Assembly (NCBI GenBank): GCA_002482965.1
Contig: DLGZ01000031.1
Span: 1 to 26,601 of the forward strand
Direction: 5' to 3'
DNA from: Verrucomicrobiaceae bacterium UBA7681
GTDB lineage: Bacteria > Verrucomicrobiota > Verrucomicrobiia > Verrucomicrobiales > Verrucomicrobiaceae
Length of the DNA: 26,601 nucleotides
Below, piece after piece: positions 23,018-26,601 of this stretch. The translations under genes and the position numbers were made by a program. Under the pieces are notes generated by a model. The model was not told the DNA's origin, did no database searches, and saw only the letters and a list, made by a program, of their open reading frames with translations. How positions within the stretch are numbered: position 1 is the first letter of the stretch; every line of letters begins with the position of its first letter.

Positions 23018-23150
23018 AAGCTCTTTTCCGAGGTGCCCCATAAAGAGTCAAGAAACGTCCGTTAACAAAAGTTAAGAACGGAGGCATTTTCGTCTCTGCT
23101 GCTTTCCACCCTTGCCATCTAGGGTCTGTCTCCATACTCTCGCGCCCACT

Positions 23151-23459
23151 ATGAGCGAAAAATCCCCCGTGAACTGGGAAGCCCTCGAGGCGAAACCCGA
23201 ATTCCGTGCACTGCTGGCGCAAAAAAAAGCCTTCATCATCCCGGCTTTTGTCTTCTGCATGCTCTACTACCTCGCGCTGCCGGTGCTGGTGGGTTATTTC
23301 CCTGAGATGATGAAAACGAAGGTCTGGGGTGAAGTGAATGTGGCCTATGTGTTCGCACTCTCGCAGTTCATCATGGCCTGGGTCCTGGCCTTTCTCTATG
23401 TGCGTATCGCCGCCAAGTGGGACAAAGCCGCTGCGGCCGTGATCCATGGTCACGATTGA
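23151..23459 (+). CDS. DUF485 membrane protein, partner of ActP
   Basis: A 102-residue protein with two membrane segments (about 24-45 and 61-80). The blocks VNWEALEAKPEFRALLAQKKAF and YYLALPVLVGYFPEMM are typical of DUF485 (PF04341, the YjcH group). Such proteins sit directly upstream of acetate/cation symporters and help or regulate them. The next gene, at 23508, is such a symporter, 48 bases downstream. The start at 23151 was preferred to 23112 because the family begins near MSEKSP. Confidence 0.9.
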   Translation: MSEKSPVNWEALEAKPEFRALLAQKKAFIIPAFVFCMLYYLALPVLVGYFPEMMKTKVWGEVNVAYVFALSQFIMAWVLAFLYVRIAAKWDKAAAAVIHGHD

Positions 23460-23507
23460 TTTCTGATCTGCTGCATCTCCTTTTCCCACTTGCTCCTTTC
23501 CCTCTCG

Positions 23508-25079
23508 ATGAATACACCCCTGATCATGTTTCTGGCCTTCGTTGGCCTCACACTCCTTATCACCTTCTGGGCCGCGAAGAAGAACACCGGCGCTAGCGCC
23601 TACTTTGCGGCAGGCCGCAGCATCACCGGCTGGCAGAACGGCCTGGCTGTTGCAGGTGACTACATGAGCGCCGCCAGTTTCCTGGGCATTTCCGGCATGA
23701 TCTACGTCGCCGGTTATGACGGGTTCATGTACTCCGTGGGCTTTTTGGTCGCTTACATCACAGTTTTGCTCATCGTTGCCGAACCGCTGCGCAACGCAGG
23801 CAAATACACCATGGCCGACTTGCTTGCGTATCGCCTCAAGCCACGCCCGGTGCGTGCCCTCGCCTCGCTCAGCACGCTGGTGGTCTCCACCTTTTACATG
23901 ATCGCGCAGATGGTCGGCGCAGGTGCCATCATCAAGCAGTTGATCGGAGTCAGCTTCGAACCGGCGGTGATCGGCGTCGGCGTGCTGATGCTCGTGTATG
24001 TCGTCTTCGGCGGCATGCTGGCCACCACCTGGGTGCAGATCATCAAGGCGCTCCTGCTCATGGTCGGCGCGGTGATGCTCAGCTACCTGGTGTTGAAGTT
24101 CCACCATTTCAGCTTCACCGAATTTTTCAACTCCGTCGCTCATGCCGACTACGGTGGCAGCGCCCCGCCGAAAAACCTCATGGAGCCGGGCCTCCAATTC
24201 GGCGTCGCTGTTGCCGGACCCTGGGGACCGATCGACCTCATTTCACTGTGCCTCGGCCTCGTGCTGGGCACTGCCGGTCTGCCGCACATCCTCGTGCGTT
24301 TTTACACCGTGCCAGATGCCAAGACGGCACGTTCCAGCGTGGTGTGGGCCATGGCCATCATCGGTCTGTTCTACATCATGACCACCCTCTTTGGCTTCGG
24401 TGCCGCGACCATTATCGAAAAAGCCCAGCTCACCACCGACGGCAAGCTGGATGTCAACATGGTCGCCCCGATCCTCGCCAAGGTGCTCGGCGGCGAGTTC
24501 TTCTTCGCCTTCATCAGCGCCGTCGCCTTCGCCACCATTCTCGCGGTCGTCGCCGGTCTGACCATGAGCGCCAGCGCCTCCTTCGCGCATGACTTCTATT
24601 CCAACGTCCTTCATCACGGCAAAGAGAACCGCCCGGGCCAGGAAATCCGCGTCGCCCGCATTACCGCTTTCTGTGTGGGTGCCGCCAGCATCGGATTCGC
24701 CATCTACCTTGGCCCCACCGTGAATGCCGCCTTCCTCGTGGGTCTTGCGTTTTCCGTCGCAGCATCAGCCAATCTGCCCGTTATCGTGCTGAGTGTGTTT
24801 TGGAAACGCTTCAACACCACAGGAGCCGTCGCTGGTCTGTCGGTCGGTCTGGTGGTTTCCATCGTCCTCATCCTCCTGAGCCCCAGCGGCATCTTCGGCA
24901 AGGAAGGTGCTCCATTCCCGCTCAAAAATCCTGGCATCGTCAGCATTCCCATCGGTTTCCTCGCCGCCTGGCTGGGCACCATCTTCAGCGCCCGCGATCC
25001 TGAGGGCGAAGCCAAATTTGCCGAGCTCAAAGTCCGCGCCCACACCGGCCTCGGTTCGGAGAAGGCGACGTCGCATTGA
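23508..25079 (+). CDS. actP: Cation/acetate symporter (sodium:solute symporter family)
   Basis: A 523-residue transporter from the ATG at 23508; a TTG at 23490 is in frame. It has about 13 hydrophobic segments. Family blocks are AAGRSITGWQNGLAVAGDYMSAASFLGISGMIYVAGYDG, LLAYRLKPRPVRALASLST, GLVLGTAGLPHILVRFYTVPDAKTAR, SAVAFATILAVVAGLTMSASASFAHDFYSN and FSVAASANLPVIVLSVFWKRF. This pattern, with the DUF485 gene upstream, fits ActP/MctC short-chain monocarboxylate uptake with sodium. No acs is nearby. The exact substrate (acetate, pyruvate, lactate) is inferred from the family. Confidence 0.9.
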   Translation: MNTPLIMFLAFVGLTLLITFWAAKKNTGASAYFAAGRSITGWQNGLAVAGDYMSAASFLGISGMIYVAGYDGFMYSVGFLVAYITVLLIVAEPLRNAGKYTMADLLAYRLKPRPVRALASLSTLVVSTFYMIAQMVGAGAIIKQLIGVSFEPAVIGVGVLMLVYVVFGGMLATTWVQIIKALLLMVGAVMLSYLVLKFHHFSFTEFFNSVAHADYGGSAPPKNLMEPGLQFGVAVAGPWGPIDLISLCLGLVLGTAGLPHILVRFYTVPDAKTARSSVVWAMAIIGLFYIMTTLFGFGAATIIEKAQLTTDGKLDVNMVAPILAKVLGGEFFFAFISAVAFATILAVVAGLTMSASASFAHDFYSNVLHHGKENRPGQEIRVARITAFCVGAASIGFAIYLGPTVNAAFLVGLAFSVAASANLPVIVLSVFWKRFNTTGAVAGLSVGLVVSIVLILLSPSGIFGKEGAPFPLKNPGIVSIPIGFLAAWLGTIFSARDPEGEAKFAELKVRAHTGLGSEKATSH

Positions 25080-25090
25080 TCTGAAAGTGA

Positions 25091-25112
25091 TGCGGGCACT
25101 GTTGTGCCCGCA
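25091..25112. terminator. Perfect nine-pair hairpin after the symporter
   Basis: TGCGGGCAC (25091-25099) and GTGCCCGCA (25104-25112) form a nine-pair GC-rich stem with a TGTT loop, 12 bases past the symporter stop. It lies between convergent genes, so it can serve both. It lacks a T-run. Confidence 0.6.
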
Positions 25113-25126
25113 GTCATCTCAGCATG

Positions 25127-25142
25127 CAGGCAACAATGCCTG
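25127..25142 (+). terminator. Second hairpin with short T-run
   Basis: CAGGCA (25127-25132) and TGCCTG (25137-25142) form a six-pair stem with an ACAA loop, followed by TTT on the plus strand. It sits just after the nine-pair hairpin and just before the end of the minus-strand ABC ATPase gene. A backup terminator for the symporter transcript is plausible. Confidence 0.4.
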
Positions 25143-25144
25143 TT

Positions 25145-26113
25145 TCACGTACAGCACGGACAAGGCTGCACGAAATGCCCCGGCGCGATTTCCTTCAGCG
25201 TGAGATCCATGCCCACACTCTGCTCCCATTTCGGATGCTTCATGCGGTGGCCGAAGGCGCAGCCGGCGGGCGGATTGATCGGCGAAGGCACATCTCCACG
25301 CAGCAACTGGCGTTCACGGCGCTTCGTCGGATCGGCGATGGGGATCGCGTCGAGCAAGGCTTTCGTGTACGCATGGCGCGGGTTTTGATAGAGCTCGGTG
25401 GCAGGCGCGAGTTCGACGATCTTGCCGAGGTACATCACCGCCACGCGGTCGCTCATATGTTTCACGACGTTGAGGCCGTGGGCGATGAACAAGTAGCTCA
25501 GACCCATGTCGCGTTGCAGATCGAGCAAGAGATTGAGCACCTGGCTCTGCACTGAAACATCGAGCGCGGAGACAGGCTCGTCACAAATAATGAGCTTGGG
25601 ATTCAGCGCAATCGCACGGGCGATGCCAATGCGCTGCCGCTGACCACCGCTGAATTCGAAGGGGAAACGATCTGCCGAGGCGGCGCTGAGGCCGACTTTG
25701 TCGAGCAGTCCAGCCACCCATTTTTTGCGTTCAAGCGACGTGCCGATCTTCTGCACGATGAAGGGCTCCTCCAAAATATCGCGCACGGTGTGGCGTGGAT
25801 TGAGTGACTCAGCCGGATCTTGGAAGATCATCTGGATATGCCGCCGTATCGGGCGCATCGCACGCATGCTGGCATGCGTGATGTCCTGGCCTTCAAAATG
25901 AATGCTGCCAGCGGTTGGATTGAGCAGACGCACGATGGCCTTGCCGAGCGTGGTCTTGCCGCAGCCGGATTCACCCACGAGGCCGAGTGTCTCGCCTGCG
26001 CCGAGGGAAAAGCTCACGCCATCCACCGCTTTGCATGAGGCCACGGAACGCCGCAGCAGACCGCCGCGTACGGGGAAATGCTGTTGGAGGTTTTGGACGG
26101 TGAGGAGGCTCAT
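25145..26113 (-). CDS. Oligopeptide/dipeptide ABC transporter ATP-binding protein (OppF/DppF-type)
   Basis: A 322-residue protein with all ATPase motifs: Walker A GESGCGKTT (48-56), Q-loop IFQDP (Q98), signature FSGGQRQRIGIA (154-165), Walker B LIICDEP (174-180) and switch H212. The HDL normally after the switch His is HGL here. The C-terminal peptide-transporter extension has GDVPSPINPPAGC (C285), but the second cysteine of the usual GC.F..RC motif is Met, and the protein ends HFVQPCPCCT (C318, C320, C321). With OppB/C/D-type partners and a binding protein it would power peptide uptake. The start ATG overlaps the upstream ATPase stop (ATGA), so they are one operon; permease and binding-protein genes must lie beyond the window. 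Confidence 0.92.
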   Translation of the reverse strand: MSLLTVQNLQQHFPVRGGLLRRSVASCKAVDGVSFSLGAGETLGLVGESGCGKTTLGKAIVRLLNPTAGSIHFEGQDITHASMRAMRPIRRHIQMIFQDPAESLNPRHTVRDILEEPFIVQKIGTSLERKKWVAGLLDKVGLSAASADRFPFEFSGGQRQRIGIARAIALNPKLIICDEPVSALDVSVQSQVLNLLLDLQRDMGLSYLFIAHGLNVVKHMSDRVAVMYLGKIVELAPATELYQNPRHAYTKALLDAIPIADPTKRRERQLLRGDVPSPINPPAGCAFGHRMKHPKWEQSVGMDLTLKEIAPGHFVQPCPCCT

Positions 26114-26601
26114 GCGACGCAGATGGGGCAGTTCTCCACCCAGTGGTTGGCGGAAATTTCGACAAAAGGCGGGCGTGTGTTCAGGTGCGCCTCGGTGTGC
26201 AGACGACCGGAGCGCTCGCCAAAACGACAGCCGGGCTTGAAGTCGGCGATGCCGGGTACGTTGCCCTGGATGGCTTTCAGTTTGGTCTTGGGTACGCTGT
26301 CGATGCGCGGAATGCTGTCCAGCAGGCCCTGGGTGTAGGCGTGGCGCGGAGAGGCGAAGAGTTCATGCACTTCGGCTCGCTCGACAATGCGTCCCGCATA
26401 CATCACGGCCACTTCATCACACACCTGCGCAATGACGCCGAGATCATGAGTGATGAGGATGACGCTCATGTGCATCTCCTTTTGCAAATCGGCGATGAGT
26501 TCGAGAATCTGCGCCTGCACGGTGACGTCGAGCGCGGTGGTCGGCTCGTCAGCGATCAGCAGCTTCGGCTTGTTGATCAGCGCCATGGCGATCATCACGC
26601 G
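26110..26601 (-). CDS. Oligopeptide/dipeptide ABC ATPase (OppD/DppD-type), partial
   Basis: The C-terminal 163 codons of a gene whose start lies beyond the window end. It begins just before Walker B (PKLLIADEPTTALD) and includes the D-loop, the switch HDLGVI, MYAGRIVE and the peptide-family extension AIQGNVPGIADFKPGC. The usual RC after GC.F is RS, and the protein ends ENCPICVA. Walker A and signature are not seen. It precedes and overlaps the OppF/DppF-type gene by four bases (ATGA), the common order D then F. It should pair with that protein in a two-ATPase peptide importer. Confidence 0.88.
   Translation of the reverse strand, partial: RVMIAMALINKPKLLIADEPTTALDVTVQAQILELIADLQKEMHMSVILITHDLGVIAQVCDEVAVMYAGRIVERAEVHELFASPRHAYTQGLLDSIPRIDSVPKTKLKAIQGNVPGIADFKPGCRFGERSGRLHTEAHLNTRPPFVEISANHWVENCPICVA

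Noticed and set aside
22866..24197. Long minus-strand frame of 443 codons
   Set aside because: It lies antisense to the DUF485 and symporter genes, is His/Asp/Glu-rich as expected for a shadow frame, and has no domain.
25141..25156. Third parS-like site (TGTTTCACGT followed by ACAGCA)
   Set aside because: Only the left half-site matches; the right half departs at several bases, and it lies in a coding 3' end.

Overview
The window is 26.6 kb of GC-rich bacterial chromosome, probably from the phylum Verrucomicrobiota (Prosthecobacter/Verrucomicrobiaceae-like). This is inferred from a secreted DUF1080 protein, many starts with weak or no Shine-Dalgarno sequence, and the mix of mnmG, holA, GntP, MMPL and sodium/acetate symporter genes. 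No rRNA or marker gene fixes the taxon.

Layout. 1-2.7 kb: 3' end of a pyroglutamyl peptidase, a zinc-finger-like protein divergent from an alkyltransferase-like (ATL) DNA repair protein, and a secreted DUF1080 protein. 2.8-5.8 kb: an accessory segment with an AT-richer lone PD-(D/E)XK nuclease, then about 1.9 kb with no intact gene but several small broken reading frames on both strands. 5.8-7.8 kb: mnmG, with one parS-like ParB site inside it and a second just upstream. 7.9-9.2 kb: small membrane and unknown proteins. 9.4-10.5 kb: pyruvate dehydrogenase E1 alpha. 10.7-12.9 kb: a secreted TPR/STN-like protein divergent from holA and a half-size TauE/SafE protein. 12.9-15.5 kb (minus): GntP permease, nitroreductase and DUF456 protein. 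15.6-18.9 kb (plus): an MMPL/RND exporter, tRNA-His(GTG) and RNase III. 19.1-23.0 kb: an aldehyde dehydrogenase, an SLC13-type transporter with RCK domains and a zinc-ribbon membrane protein. 23.1-25.1 kb: a DUF485/ActP acetate uptake pair. 25.1-26.6 kb (minus): two overlapping oligopeptide ABC ATPases, the upstream one cut by the window end.

Most genes are housekeeping or nutrient uptake. The points that stand out are the two ParB-site palindromes at mnmG (mnmG is often near the replication origin and par loci), the gene graveyard next to the nuclease, a tryptophan-for-cysteine ATL protein, an aldehyde dehydrogenase lacking the cofactor-site lysine, and two peptide-transporter ATPases whose C-terminal cysteines are rearranged into a CPxC ending. 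I saw no CRISPR array, prophage, intact transposase or recognisable multi-gene defence system. No wholly new system is evident.
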